Assembly (NCBI GenBank): GCA_910586205.1
Contig: CAJUGD010000012.1
Coordinates: 1 to 64,000 of the forward strand
DNA: 64,000 nucleotides
Reading direction: 5' to 3'
DNA from: an uncultured Lachnospiraceae bacterium
GTDB lineage: Bacteria; Bacillota; Clostridia; Lachnospirales; Lachnospiraceae
A program made the translations under genes and the position numbers. Below are positions 24,098 to 34,107 of this stretch, piece after piece. Below the pieces are notes generated by a model. That model worked only from the letters and a program-made list of their open reading frames with translations. It ran no database searches and was not told the origin of the DNA. Positions within the stretch are counted from its first letter, which is position 1, and each line of letters begins with the position of its first letter.

Positions 24098-24733
24098 TTA
24101 ACGGCTGGCTATCAGCTTGCAGATCGAATTTCCCATACTGGAAAATTTTGTTTCATATTCTGTCATAACATTTCCATCAGCCATTGGACTATGATGCAGG
24201 TCATAGGTGAAATCAGAAATCTTCCATCCTGCGGCGGGGATCGATTCCAGAGAATAGGCAAAAAGTCCCTTATTATCTGTTTTAAATTCTAAAACACCAT
24301 CTTTCTTTAGAACCTGATCATAAATTTTCATAAATTCGGGAGATGTCAGGCGCCGTTTTGTATGGCGGTCCTTTGGCCATGGATCAGAAAAATTTAAATA
24401 GATCCGGGAAACCTCCTCTGGGGCAAAAACCTCTGTCAGAGCCTTTGCATCCATACACAAGAAATAAATATTGGAAAGTTCCATCTCCTCCCGTTTCTCA
24501 ATCGCACGTAGAAGAACACTGGGATATCGCTCAATCCCAAGATAATTTATCTGGGGATTAATTTTTGCAAGCTCCATGATAAACTTCCCTTTTCCCATAC
24601 CAATCTCAATCTCAATCGGATTACTATTCGCAAATAATTCGCAGAATTTCCCCTGGTACTGCTGTGGCTGCCTTACCACATAGGGACTGGTGGCAATGGC
24701 CTCCTCTGAGCCTGGAATATGGCGTAATCTCAT
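24098..24733 (-). CDS. trmB: tRNA (guanine-N7-)-methyltransferase
   Basis: I start this at the ATG encoding MRLRHIPG because GGAGG lies 6 bases upstream; an ATG four codons earlier overlaps that site. The 211-aa enzyme makes m7G46 in tRNA variable loops. The AdoMet loop is EIEIGMGKGKF (about 42-52), and the family signature NFSDPWPKDRHTKRRL lies at about 113-128. The C-terminal FKTDNKGLF block also fits. The length is standard. Confidence 0.93.
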   Translation of the reverse strand: MRLRHIPGSEEAIATSPYVVRQPQQYQGKFCELFANSNPIEIEIGMGKGKFIMELAKINPQINYLGIERYPSVLLRAIEKREEMELSNIYFLCMDAKALTEVFAPEEVSRIYLNFSDPWPKDRHTKRRLTSPEFMKIYDQVLKKDGVLEFKTDNKGLFAYSLESIPAAGWKISDFTYDLHHSPMADGNVMTEYETKFSSMGNSICKLIASR

Positions 24734-25021
24734 AGCATCCTCCACTTAAAACATTTTCCTGTTTTCTCATTCTATCAGACTTCTTTTCTATTTGCAAGCA
24801 ATTCTGCATACATTTCTGCCCATACAGCCAATTATTGGTTTCTGTTCACGAGCCGGGCAAGAAGATGCCCCTGAGCAGTAACATAAAAGAGGAGCTCTGT
24901 GAAAGAACCTGCATTTTTTCCGTGCATAATTTTCCAACATGTAGTATAATAATTCCAAGATAAGTTTTCATGGCTTCAAGGGCCGCCAGACAAGTTTTTC
25001 AATACACAGAGGAGGACAATA

Positions 25022-25858
25022 ATGGCAAATGGCAGCAGCAACAATAATTGGGAACGTATTCAGCTTGGCATCAAAAGCGTCCAACGGCTGATTGGACAAA
25101 AGGATTATAATTCTGCCATGGTGAAGGCCCGTCAGACATTAGAGTTTATGGTTCGAATGCTGGCAGAGCGGTCAGGCTCCATGAGTGACAGCGATCTAAA
25201 GGAAATGATCGACATGCTGTACCGGAACCGCAGGATCACCAAAACTTCCTGTGACCGCTACCATAAGATCCGCATGATCGGCAACAAAGCCGCCCACGAA
25301 GGAGACAACTCTCCCTCCAACGCAAATTTGGCGTATCAACTGCTTTTACAGGAAATTCAGGTCTTTTCAAATGAATACCGGAATCAAAAAAGATCCCCTC
25401 GGAGAAGTTCTGCTCGCACATATTCACCCCGTTCCTCCAGAAATCGCCGCAGATCCGGCAGGAGGCGCAATGTATTTACCCCATATGACCTGCTTAAGCT
25501 GCTGCTTCCTCTTGTTTGTATCCTGGCCATCTTCTGTATCGTGAAGTTTATAAAGCCCAAACCAGAAGATATCGAGACCACGCCAGAAACTACTCCTGTA
25601 GAGACGACTTTGGAAACGGTTGAGCCTACACAGGTTATTCCCACAGAAACATCCACTGTCCAGATGTCTTCTGCTGTCTACAGAACCACAGATGTCTTAA
25701 ATGTGCGGGCAGAACCGCGAACAGACAGCCGCCGTTTGGGTCAGTTAATTTCCGGCGCTACTGTAGAATACATACGGGCAGAAAATGAGGAATGGGCCGT
25801 GATTCTGTTTAACGGACAAGAGGCTTATGTGGCAAGCCAATATTTGACTACCCAATAG
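25022..25858 (+). CDS. DUF4145/HEPN-like, single-pass membrane protein with SH3b domain
   Basis: The 278-aa protein starts behind GAGGAGG. The N-terminal helical domain (about 8-118) resembles DUF4145/HEPN folds, with RYHKIRMIGNKAAHEG as the RNxxH-like region. A very basic linker (about 120-150, RRSSARTYSPRSSRNRR) precedes one transmembrane helix (about 157-180). A Thr/Glu/Pro-rich extracellular stalk (about 185-215) leads to a C-terminal bacterial SH3 domain (about 220-278, LNVRAEPRTDSRRLGQL), a wall-binding module. It may link a cytosolic sensor or ligand-binding domain to the cell wall. Function unknown; no operon partners. Confidence 0.7.
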   Translation: MANGSSNNNWERIQLGIKSVQRLIGQKDYNSAMVKARQTLEFMVRMLAERSGSMSDSDLKEMIDMLYRNRRITKTSCDRYHKIRMIGNKAAHEGDNSPSNANLAYQLLLQEIQVFSNEYRNQKRSPRRSSARTYSPRSSRNRRRSGRRRNVFTPYDLLKLLLPLVCILAIFCIVKFIKPKPEDIETTPETTPVETTLETVEPTQVIPTETSTVQMSSAVYRTTDVLNVRAEPRTDSRRLGQLISGATVEYIRAENEEWAVILFNGQEAYVASQYLTTQ

Positions 25859-26145
25859 CAGTGAATTGCGCATTAATAAAAACTCCCTGATAGATATAGT
25901 CAAATAACAAATTAGAATGCGGCTCCTCCCATGCCTGACAAGACAGCGCGGCAATATTTCTCTGAAACCATTGCTGCGCCGTCTCTTTTTTATTTGCTGC
26001 AGCTTGATTGCCCTTTATTGTCTTCTCTATTTTTTTATTTTGTCACTTAATTCCCTTCTTTTGAACATTTTTTTAATGAAATTTACTATGGTATTTTTTG
26101 CAAAAAGGAGTATGATGTTAAAGAAACAACAATAGGAGGATCACA

Positions 26146-26457
26146 ATGAATACGGTTATCAAAAAGATTTCCGAAATCGAAGACGCCGCATCCTCTGTCA
26201 TGGAAAGTGCCAATGAAAAAAAGAAAGCATTTTCTCTGGAGATGGAGGAACGGACCAAAGCTTTTGATCAGGATTTGGAGGAACGGACACAGCAGGGGAT
26301 CCAGGAACTTCGAAAACGGATGGAAGCAGAGATGAACAAAAAGTTGGAGAAGCAGCGTCTTCATGCAGACCATTTGCTTCGGAAAATGGAACAGAATTTT
26401 GAAGATCACCATGAAGAATATGTAGAAAAGCTGTTCCGGTCATTGACAGGAGTGTGA
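26146..26457 (+). CDS. V-type ATPase peripheral stalk subunit (G/H-like)
   Basis: The 103-aa, highly charged protein is almost entirely one coiled coil (MEERTKAFDQDLEERTQQGI). As first gene of the V-ATPase operon it fits the stalk subunit that pairs with subunit E to hold the catalytic head. An AGGAGG site precedes it. Sequence conservation in this subunit is low, so the call depends on context. Confidence 0.75.
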   Translation: MNTVIKKISEIEDAASSVMESANEKKKAFSLEMEERTKAFDQDLEERTQQGIQELRKRMEAEMNKKLEKQRLHADHLLRKMEQNFEDHHEEYVEKLFRSLTGV

Positions 26458-26461
26458 CAGA

Positions 26462-27505
26462 ATGGGACTGTTAGCATACAGCGGAATTTCCACCAAAATA
26501 CGCGCCATGGAAAGCAACCTGATTACAGAACAGCAATTCCGAAAAATGGCAATGCTGGAGGATGTGCGAAGCGCTGCAGACTATTTAAAGCAGCTGCCAG
26601 CATATGCTGATATTTTTTCCGGACTGGATGATACCCGATTGCACCGAGGCCACATTGAACGGCTTCTGGCTCAATCAGAATATCGGGATTTTGCAAAGCT
26701 TTACCGCTTCTCCAACCTTTCCCAGCGCAGATTTCTTGATCTTTATTTCATGAACTATGAAATCACGATCATTAAGCAGGTATTGCATAATGTCATGAGC
26801 GGCAGACATCAGCAGATGGATCTGTCCGATTTTCAGGATTTTTTTGACCGACATTCCTCAGTGGATTTAGTAAGACTGGCACAATCAGAAAATTTGTCTG
26901 ATTTTATTGCCGGACTGGAGGGATCTCCTTATTACGCCCCCATGATCACTCTTGGAACCCAAAAGGAACGAACGTTATTTGACTATGAAATACGGCTGGA
27001 TCTGCTCTATTTTAAAACCATGTGGAAGATCAAGGACAAGGTTCTGACTAAGGAAGAACGGGCAGTTATCGGCCACTGCTTTGGAAGCCGCCTGGATTTG
27101 CTGAATATTCAGTGGATCTATCGTTCCAAAAAATATTATGATCTTTTGCCGGCTGATATTTATGCGCTGCTCATTCCTGTAAAATATAAATTAAAAACAG
27201 AACAAATCTGCCGAATGGCAGAAGCAGCCTCTCTCCATGACTTTTTTGCTGCTTTAAGGGATACCCATTACGGAAAACTTCCAGAGACTGACTGGAATGA
27301 ACTGCCTAACCTGGAATCCTTGTATCACCAGATCCTTAATCAGATCTACAAGGGTACAGGACGCCGGCACCCCTATTCTATGGCTGTGCTGGATTCTTAT
27401 CTCTATGCCAAAGAATTGGAGCTGCAAAAGATCATCGCCATTATCGAAGGAATCCGCTATGGCCTTAATCCCAATAAAATCATGGACATGGTGGACAAAC
27501 AATAG
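26462..27505 (+). CDS. ntpC: V-type ATPase subunit C (AC39-like)
   Basis: The 347-aa all-helical protein matches the V/A-ATPase subunit C (AC39) family, which sits between the central stalk and the membrane rotor ring. The family pattern of three similar helical bundles is visible, ending YAKELELQKIIAIIEGIRYG. It begins 5 bp after the stalk gene and is followed by subunit I. In many operons C lies after K/E; here it precedes I. Confidence 0.85.
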   Translation: MGLLAYSGISTKIRAMESNLITEQQFRKMAMLEDVRSAADYLKQLPAYADIFSGLDDTRLHRGHIERLLAQSEYRDFAKLYRFSNLSQRRFLDLYFMNYEITIIKQVLHNVMSGRHQQMDLSDFQDFFDRHSSVDLVRLAQSENLSDFIAGLEGSPYYAPMITLGTQKERTLFDYEIRLDLLYFKTMWKIKDKVLTKEERAVIGHCFGSRLDLLNIQWIYRSKKYYDLLPADIYALLIPVKYKLKTEQICRMAEAASLHDFFAALRDTHYGKLPETDWNELPNLESLYHQILNQIYKGTGRRHPYSMAVLDSYLYAKELELQKIIAIIEGIRYGLNPNKIMDMVDKQ

Positions 27506-27518
27506 GAGGTTTTTAGTT

Positions 27519-29456
27519 GTGATAGAAAAAATGAAGTTCTTAAGTATCACCGGACATAAAGGTGATATTGACCAGGTCGTTGACCAGTACTTCTCCAGGT
27601 ACGAAATCCATCTGGAAAATGCCCTGTCAGAGCTTAAGACAGTTCCGGATCTGCGGCCCTTTAATGAAAGCAATCCCTATAAAGGAGAGTATCAGACTGC
27701 GAATCAGTTGATTGCCAGTCATTTGAACCAGGACAGAAAGGAAACACCCCTGACCCTTTCCATTGAAGAAGCCGTACAATTAGTCCGTTCTTTAGACCAG
27801 GAATTAAAAGTTCTGTCAGAGGAGAAAGAATCCAAAGAAAAAGAACTGGATATGCTGCTGCTTTCCCGAAACCGGGTACAGCCATTTGTAGATCTGAATT
27901 ATGCAGTCAGATCGATTATGCAGTTTAAATTCGTCAGCTTCCGTTTCGGCCGGATTCCCCATGAATATTACAAGAAATTCATGGATTATGTATATGATAC
28001 CATTGATGTGGTCATGCACAAATGCCAGGAAGATGAACACTATGTATGGGTTGTGTACTTTGTTCCGGAGGTTGTGCGGGACAAGGCTGACGCTATCTTA
28101 GCCTCTCTTCATTTTGAACGATTCTTTCTTCCGGATGAATATGAGGGCACTCCCACAGAAGCAGTACAGGAGTTAGGAGAAAAGATCAATGCTTTACAGT
28201 CTGAAATCGATCAGATCAGCGGGAAAATATCCCAGGCTGTAATATCCCGGAAGAACGAACTGTTGGCAGCCCAAAACAGGCTGGAACGGTTTTCCCAGAA
28301 TTTTGATGTGAGAAAGCTTGCTGCCTGTTCGAGCCATGATGACCGTACCTATTATATTCTCTGCGGATGGATGAGCGAATCTGATGCAGATGCCTTTTGC
28401 CGGGAGCTGGAAAATGACTCGAATACATTCTGCTTTATGGAAACTGACCACAATAATATTGTAAGCAGCCCGCCTACCAAGCTGAAAAATCCCGGTATTT
28501 TTAAACCCTTTGAAATGTTTATCCGTATGTATGGTCTTCCTGCCTATGGCGAGCTTGATCCGACCATGATTTTGGGACTGACCTATTCCTTTCTTTTTGG
28601 TTTTATGTTTGGGGATGCAGGGCAGGGCTTATGCCTTTTACTTGGCGGATATCTTTTATACCGTGCCAAAAAGCTGAACCTGGCTGCTATCATCTCCTGC
28701 TGTGGTTTCTTCTCTACCATATTTGGGATTTTATTTGGAAGCGTATTCGGCTTTGAAAACATACTGACAGCCGTTTGGCTCCATCCTCAGAAAGCCATGA
28801 TGCAGCTCCCCTTTATTGGGAATCTGAACACGGTATTTGTGGTGGCAGTTGCCTTGGGAATGGGAATCGTTCTGCTCACCATGATTTTAAATGTGATCAA
28901 CAGTCTGCGCTCTCAGGATGCTGAGAAAGCGTATTTTGACACAAACGGAATTGCCGGCATTGTATTTTACAGCGCCCTGACCATTACTGTTTTCCTTTAT
29001 ATGGGCGAACAGCCGCTTCCGGCTGCGGCTGTGTTAGGGATCATGTTTCTCCTTCCGCTGCTGGTCATTTTCTTTAAAGAACCGTTGGCTGCCATGGTAG
29101 AAAAAAAAGCAAAGATCATGCCAGAGGAAAAGGGAATGTTTTTTGTCCAGGGATTTTTTGAGTTGTTTGAGGTCCTGCTGAGCTATTTTTCCAATACCCT
29201 CTCCTTTGTCCGTGTGGGAGCCTTTGCTGTCAGCCATGCTGCCATGATGGAGGTGGTTTTGATGTTGGCCGGAGCTGAATCCGGAAGCCCTAATTGGCTT
29301 ATAGTCATTTTGGGAAACCTGTTTGTCTGCGGTATGGAAGGTCTGATCGTAGGGATTCAGGTACTAAGGCTGGAATACTATGAACTGTTCAGCCGGTTTT
29401 ACCGAGGAACAGGACGAGAATTTAAAGCATACGGAAACACAAACTCGGGTTCATAG
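27519..29456 (+). CDS. ntpI: V-type ATPase membrane subunit I
   Basis: I place the start at GTG 27519, after AGGAGG, giving 645 aa; an upstream in-frame ATG would overlap ntpC heavily. Subunit I is the stator that forms the ion half-channels against the K ring. The N-terminal half is cytosolic and coiled (about 1-345). The C-terminal half carries about seven membrane helices, including the conserved block LSFVRVGAFAVSHAAMM (about 563-580), whose arginine neutralises the ring carboxylate in this family. Confidence 0.92.
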   Translation: MIEKMKFLSITGHKGDIDQVVDQYFSRYEIHLENALSELKTVPDLRPFNESNPYKGEYQTANQLIASHLNQDRKETPLTLSIEEAVQLVRSLDQELKVLSEEKESKEKELDMLLLSRNRVQPFVDLNYAVRSIMQFKFVSFRFGRIPHEYYKKFMDYVYDTIDVVMHKCQEDEHYVWVVYFVPEVVRDKADAILASLHFERFFLPDEYEGTPTEAVQELGEKINALQSEIDQISGKISQAVISRKNELLAAQNRLERFSQNFDVRKLAACSSHDDRTYYILCGWMSESDADAFCRELENDSNTFCFMETDHNNIVSSPPTKLKNPGIFKPFEMFIRMYGLPAYGELDPTMILGLTYSFLFGFMFGDAGQGLCLLLGGYLLYRAKKLNLAAIISCCGFFSTIFGILFGSVFGFENILTAVWLHPQKAMMQLPFIGNLNTVFVVAVALGMGIVLLTMILNVINSLRSQDAEKAYFDTNGIAGIVFYSALTITVFLYMGEQPLPAAAVLGIMFLLPLLVIFFKEPLAAMVEKKAKIMPEEKGMFFVQGFFELFEVLLSYFSNTLSFVRVGAFAVSHAAMMEVVLMLAGAESGSPNWLIVILGNLFVCGMEGLIVGIQVLRLEYYELFSRFYRGTGREFKAYGNTNSGS

Positions 29457-29511
29457 ACACCCTTATAAACTACAAATTATACTAAATATCACAAAACAGG
29501 AGGATTTTACC

Positions 29512-29943
29512 ATGACTTTACTGACAAAAATAACCTTGGCAATCGCATTGCTTTTAAGTATTGCTATTCCTTTCGGCGCTTTTGCCGCTGGAGAAAAGAG
29601 CCGCGGCCGCTATAAAAAAGCATTGGGCATCAATGTGCTGCTTTTTGCAGGAACCCTGTTAGTTACCAGCGGGATCTTGTTCACCGGAAATGTCTCTGCC
29701 GCTGAAACCGTGGAGGCTGCTGCCGGAAATGCTGCCGGATGGGGTTACCTTGCTGCTGCTCTTGCTACCGGAATGTCCTGTATCGGCGGCGGTATCGCCG
29801 TATCGGCCGCTGCTTCTGCTGCCTTGGGCGCCATCAGCGAAGACGGCTCCATTCTCGGTAAATCCCTCATCTTCGTTGGTCTTGCCGAAGGTGTGTGCCT
29901 GTATGGACTGATCATTTCCTTTATGATCCTGGGTAAACTTTAA
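29512..29943 (+). CDS. ntpK: V-type ATPase rotor ring subunit K
   Basis: AGGAGG precedes ATG 29512, so the protein is 143 aa. It has four membrane helices formed by a duplicated hairpin. The ion-binding glutamate is E126 in GLAEGVCLYGL. Glycine- and alanine-rich helices (ATGMSCIGGGIAVSAAASAA) line the ring. Whether H+ or Na+ is carried cannot be decided by eye. Confidence 0.93.
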   Translation: MTLLTKITLAIALLLSIAIPFGAFAAGEKSRGRYKKALGINVLLFAGTLLVTSGILFTGNVSAAETVEAAAGNAAGWGYLAAALATGMSCIGGGIAVSAAASAALGAISEDGSILGKSLIFVGLAEGVCLYGLIISFMILGKL

Positions 29944-29946
29944 TCG

Positions 29947-30255
29947 ATGAAAATGTATTTGATCAGCGACAACATTGACACCTGGACCGGTATGAGGCTT
30001 GCCGGTATTGAAGGTGCAGTTGTCCATGAAAAACAGGAGCTTCAAAGAGAGCTGGATAAGGTCCTGGCCGACCGAGAAATCGGAATCGTGCTTTTAACAG
30101 AAAAATTTGGCAGAGAATTTCCGGATTTGCTTAACGATGCAAGGCTGAATCATAAGCTTCCCTTGTTTGTGGAGATTCCAGACCGCCACGGTACAGGCCG
30201 CAAGCCGGACTTTATTACCTCCTACGTAAATGAAGCAATCGGATTAAAATTATAG
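29947..30255 (+). CDS. V-type ATPase subunit F
   Basis: The 102-aa protein is the Rossmann-like central-stalk subunit F. The family pattern MYLISDNIDTWTGMRLAGIEG and GIVLLTEKFG is clear. It starts 3 bp after ntpK with little room for a separate ribosome site, suggesting coupling. Confidence 0.88.
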   Translation: MKMYLISDNIDTWTGMRLAGIEGAVVHEKQELQRELDKVLADREIGIVLLTEKFGREFPDLLNDARLNHKLPLFVEIPDRHGTGRKPDFITSYVNEAIGLKL

Positions 30256-30286
30256 ACAAATGCCCCAATAGAAAGCAGGTGACCCT

Positions 30287-30910
30287 TTGAACACAGAGGA
30301 GAAATTAAAACATTTCCTGGATACCTGTATGGAGGATGCCCGTGCCAGAAGCAGCCGGATGATGCAGGAATACACGGCTGCACAGGAAAAGGCTTTTGAC
30401 GAACACCAAAAAGAAGCCAGACGCCGTTCCCAGCTTCAGGTCCGCCAGGAAACCGATAAAATTGAGCGAGATATCAATAAACAGCTCTCCATAGAACAGT
30501 TGAATCTAAAACGTTCTCTAGGACAGAAGCAGGAAGAATTAAAGGAAAAATTATTTACCGTTCTTGAGGAAAAGCTGGATGCTTTCCGGAAAACACCGGA
30601 ATATGAAACTTTTCTAAGTCACCAATTCCAGGACGCTTTAAAGCTCGCCGGAGACGAAGAACTTCGGATCTATCTGGATCCGTCTGATAAGGATAAGCTG
30701 GACCAGCTTGCCAAAAGCTTTCCGGCTGTCCATATCCAGCTAAGTGATGAGCCCTTTATGGGCGGTATCCGCGGAGTTCTGCCTTCCCGCAAAATCCTGA
30801 TTGACAATTCCTTCCAGGCGCGGCTGGCACAGGCACGTGAAGATTTTCATTTTGATCTCAGCCTGACAGAAAAAGACCCTCAGGGACAGCAAAAAAGGAG
30901 GGAGTCCTGA
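30287..30910 (+). CDS. ntpE: V-type ATPase peripheral stalk subunit E
   Basis: The 207-aa protein has a long coiled N-terminal helix (about 5-100, rich in K/E/Q) and a globular C-terminal domain (about 105-195, ending in a GGIRGVLPSRKILIDNSF block typical of subunit E). The start is TTG at 30287, preceded by GCAGGTGA. Its last codons overlap the start of ntpA. Confidence 0.87.
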   Translation: MNTEEKLKHFLDTCMEDARARSSRMMQEYTAAQEKAFDEHQKEARRRSQLQVRQETDKIERDINKQLSIEQLNLKRSLGQKQEELKEKLFTVLEEKLDAFRKTPEYETFLSHQFQDALKLAGDEELRIYLDPSDKDKLDQLAKSFPAVHIQLSDEPFMGGIRGVLPSRKILIDNSFQARLAQAREDFHFDLSLTEKDPQGQQKRRES

Positions 30911-32691
30911 TGTCAGAGACAAAAACAGAAAAAACAGGTATTATTTATAAAATCAACGGCCCTATCGTTCACTTGAAAAAAGATGCCGGCTTTATGATGA
31001 ACGAGATGGTTTATGTAGGAAAACAACGACTGGTGGGAGAGGTAATCGGCCTGACCTTAGACAGCACCACCATTCAGGTCTATGAGGAAACCACTGGAAT
31101 CAAGCCAGGAGAGATTGTAACCGGCACAGGAGCTCCGGTAACGGTCACCCTTGCTCCAGGTATCCTGAAAAATATTTTTGACGGTATTGAAAGACCTTTA
31201 AGCGAAATTGCAAAAACAGGCGGCGCTTATATTAACCGAGGCGTCAGTGTAGATTCTCTGGATATCTCTAAAAAATGGCAGACCCATATAACTGTAAAAA
31301 AAGGGGATCGGATATCCGGCGGCACTATTATCGCAGAAGTCCCGGAAACTCCGGCCATTCTTCATAAAATCATGGTTCCGCCGGACAAACAGGGCGTGGT
31401 ATTAGAGACAGCCGCTGACGGGGAATATACGATTGAAGATCCGCTGGTTACTTTGCAGTGTGATGACGGAAGCCAGGAAACACTGACCATGACCCATAAA
31501 TGGCCAATCCGCCAGGCAAGACCTACATCACGGCGTTTCCCTGCCAGCCAGCCTCTTGTAACCGGCCAAAGGATTCTGGATACCCTGTTTCCCTTAGCCA
31601 AAGGCGGGACTGCTGCCATTCCGGGCGGCTTCGGCACAGGAAAAACCATGTCTCAGCATCAGATCGCTAAATGGTCAGATGCCAACATTATCATTTACAT
31701 TGGCTGCGGTGAACGGGGCAATGAGATGACGCAGGTTTTGGAAGAATTCAGCGAACTGGTAGATCCAAAAACCGGCAATCCCCTTATGGACCGTACTGCC
31801 TTGATTGCCAATACTTCCAACATGCCGGTAGCTGCCCGTGAGGCAAGCCTCTATTCCGGCCTGACCCTGGCTGAATACTACCGGGATATGGGATATCACG
31901 TGGCGATCATGGCAGATTCTACCTCCCGCTGGGCAGAGGCTCTCCGGGAATTATCCGGACGTTTGGAGGAAATGCCGGCTGAAGAAGGTTTTCCTGCCTA
32001 CTTAGCTTCCAAGCTTTCTGCCTTTTATGAGCGGGCAGGCATGATGGAGAATTTAAATGGAACAAACGGCAGTGTTACTATTATTGGCGCTGTATCTCCC
32101 CAGGGCGGAGACTTTTCTGAACCTGTGACCCAGAATACCAAACGTTTCGTCCGCTGCTTCTGGGGGTTGGATAAAAGCCTTGCCTATGCAAGACATTTCC
32201 CTGCTATTTCCTGGCTGACCAGCTATTCTGAATACCTGAGCGATTTGTCTTTGTGGTATTCAGAGAATGTAAACCGTGATTTTGTAAATTACCGCAATCA
32301 AATTGTGGCTCTGCTCTCCCAGGAAAGCAGCCTGATGGAGATTGTAAAACTGATTGGAAGCGATGTGCTGCCTGACGACCAAAAGCTCATTTTGGAGATA
32401 GCCAAGGTTATCCGGGTAGGCTTTCTTCAGCAGAATGCGTTCCACAAGGACGATACCTGCGTCCCTATGGAAAAGCAGTTTAAGATGATGGAAATCATTC
32501 TGTATCTGTATCAGAAATCTCGTTCTTTGATCTCCATGGGCATGCCTATGTCCGTATTAAAAGAAGATTCTGTTTTTGATAAAGTGATTTCCATCAAATA
32601 TGATGTGCCCAATGACCAGCTTTCCTTGCTGGATGATTACAAAAAGCTTATTGACCGTTTCTATGATGATGTCCTGGAACGGAATGCATAA
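30910..32691 (+). CDS. ntpA: V-type ATPase catalytic subunit A
   Basis: The 593-aa catalytic subunit hydrolyses or makes ATP. The P-loop is PGGFGTGKT (238-246), followed by IIIYIGCGERGNEM, which contains the catalytic glutamate region, and by MADSTSRWAEALRE. The long non-homologous insert (about 115-190) that distinguishes A/V-type A subunits from F-type beta is present. Confidence 0.96.
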   Translation: MSETKTEKTGIIYKINGPIVHLKKDAGFMMNEMVYVGKQRLVGEVIGLTLDSTTIQVYEETTGIKPGEIVTGTGAPVTVTLAPGILKNIFDGIERPLSEIAKTGGAYINRGVSVDSLDISKKWQTHITVKKGDRISGGTIIAEVPETPAILHKIMVPPDKQGVVLETAADGEYTIEDPLVTLQCDDGSQETLTMTHKWPIRQARPTSRRFPASQPLVTGQRILDTLFPLAKGGTAAIPGGFGTGKTMSQHQIAKWSDANIIIYIGCGERGNEMTQVLEEFSELVDPKTGNPLMDRTALIANTSNMPVAAREASLYSGLTLAEYYRDMGYHVAIMADSTSRWAEALRELSGRLEEMPAEEGFPAYLASKLSAFYERAGMMENLNGTNGSVTIIGAVSPQGGDFSEPVTQNTKRFVRCFWGLDKSLAYARHFPAISWLTSYSEYLSDLSLWYSENVNRDFVNYRNQIVALLSQESSLMEIVKLIGSDVLPDDQKLILEIAKVIRVGFLQQNAFHKDDTCVPMEKQFKMMEIILYLYQKSRSLISMGMPMSVLKEDSVFDKVISIKYDVPNDQLSLLDDYKKLIDRFYDDVLERNA

Positions 32692-32724
32692 ACAGGGCGC
32701 TGTATGCGCCCGCAGGAGGTAAAG

Positions 32725-34107
32725 ATGTCCATTCAATATTTAGGATTAAATGCAATCCAGGGCCCTATGGTTGTTCTGGAAGGTGTTCAGGGAGCTGCCT
32801 ATGACGAGATTGTTGAGATGACCGCAAATGACGGCAAGAAAAAGCTGGGCAGGATTATTGAGATCAGTGAGGACCGCGCCATGATCCAGGTGTTTGCAGG
32901 CACAGAAGGACTTACCCTGCAGGGCGTCCGTACCCGGCTGACCGGACATCCCATGGAGTTAGGGGTCTCAGAAGAAATGCTGGGCAGAACCTTTAATGGT
33001 ATCGGTATTCCTATTGACGGGCTGGGAGAGATCATTCCGGATAAAATGTTGGATGTGAATGGGCAGCCCTTAAATCCAGTGACCCGGGAATATCCCAGAA
33101 ACTACATCCGCACCGGAATTTCTGCCATTGACGGGCTTATGACTTTGATCCGCGGTCAAAAGCTGCCTATCTTTTCGGGAAACGGTCTGCCTCATGACCA
33201 GCTTGCCGCTCAGATCGTGCAGCAGGCATCTTTGGGAGAAGATTCCGACGAAGAATTTGCCATTGTGTTTGCTGCCATGGGAGTCAAACATGATGTGGCA
33301 GAATTCTTTCGAAGAACCTTTGAGGAAAGCGGAGTTTCCTCCCATGTGGCTATGTTTATGAATCTTGCCAATGATCCGGTTGTAGAACGTCTCATTACTC
33401 CAAAGGTAGCTTTAACCCTGGCCGAATATCTTGCCTTTGAGAAGGGAATGCATATACTGGTGATTCTGACCGATATGACTTCCTTTGCAGAGGCCATGCG
33501 TGAAGTATCCTCCTCCAAGGGAGAGATCCCGTCCAGAAAGGGTTTTCCCGGCTATCTGTACAGTGAGCTTGCGGCGTTGTACGAGCGGGCCGGTATTGTA
33601 AAAGGGGTAAATGGCTCTGTGACCCAGATTCCCATTCTGACTATGCCAAACGATGACATTACCCACCCGATCCCTGACTTGACCGGATATATTACAGAAG
33701 GACAGATCGTATTAGACCGAAGCCTTCACGGGCAGTCTGTCTATCCGCCTATTAATGTGCTTCCCAGCCTGTCCCGTCTGATGAAGGATGGTATCGGAGA
33801 AGGCTTTACACGGGCAGACCATCAATCTGTGGCCAATCAGCTCTTTTCCTGCTATGCCAAGGTAGGGGACGCCAGAGCCCTGGCCTCTGTAATCGGTGAG
33901 GATGAGCTGTCTCCCCTTGACAAAAAATATCTGAAATTCGGAAAAGAATTTGAACAGCACTTTGTGGGACAGGATCCTTACGACAACCGCAACATTATGG
34001 AAACACTGACAATCGGCTGGGACCTTTTGGGACTGCTTCCGAGAGAGGAGCTAGACCGGATTGACACCAAGATCCTGGATGCGTATTACAAGGAGAAGAT
34101 TTCATGA
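32725..34107 (+). CDS. ntpB: V-type ATPase regulatory subunit B
   Basis: GGAGG lies just before ATG 32725, seven codons inside a longer frame. The 460-aa protein is the nucleotide-binding but non-catalytic B subunit: it lacks a P-loop and has family blocks NGIGIPIDG, PIFSGNGLPHDQLAAQI and LTDMTSFAEAMREVS. It alternates with subunit A in the head. Confidence 0.95.
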   Translation: MSIQYLGLNAIQGPMVVLEGVQGAAYDEIVEMTANDGKKKLGRIIEISEDRAMIQVFAGTEGLTLQGVRTRLTGHPMELGVSEEMLGRTFNGIGIPIDGLGEIIPDKMLDVNGQPLNPVTREYPRNYIRTGISAIDGLMTLIRGQKLPIFSGNGLPHDQLAAQIVQQASLGEDSDEEFAIVFAAMGVKHDVAEFFRRTFEESGVSSHVAMFMNLANDPVVERLITPKVALTLAEYLAFEKGMHILVILTDMTSFAEAMREVSSSKGEIPSRKGFPGYLYSELAALYERAGIVKGVNGSVTQIPILTMPNDDITHPIPDLTGYITEGQIVLDRSLHGQSVYPPINVLPSLSRLMKDGIGEGFTRADHQSVANQLFSCYAKVGDARALASVIGEDELSPLDKKYLKFGKEFEQHFVGQDPYDNRNIMETLTIGWDLLGLLPREELDRIDTKILDAYYKEKIS

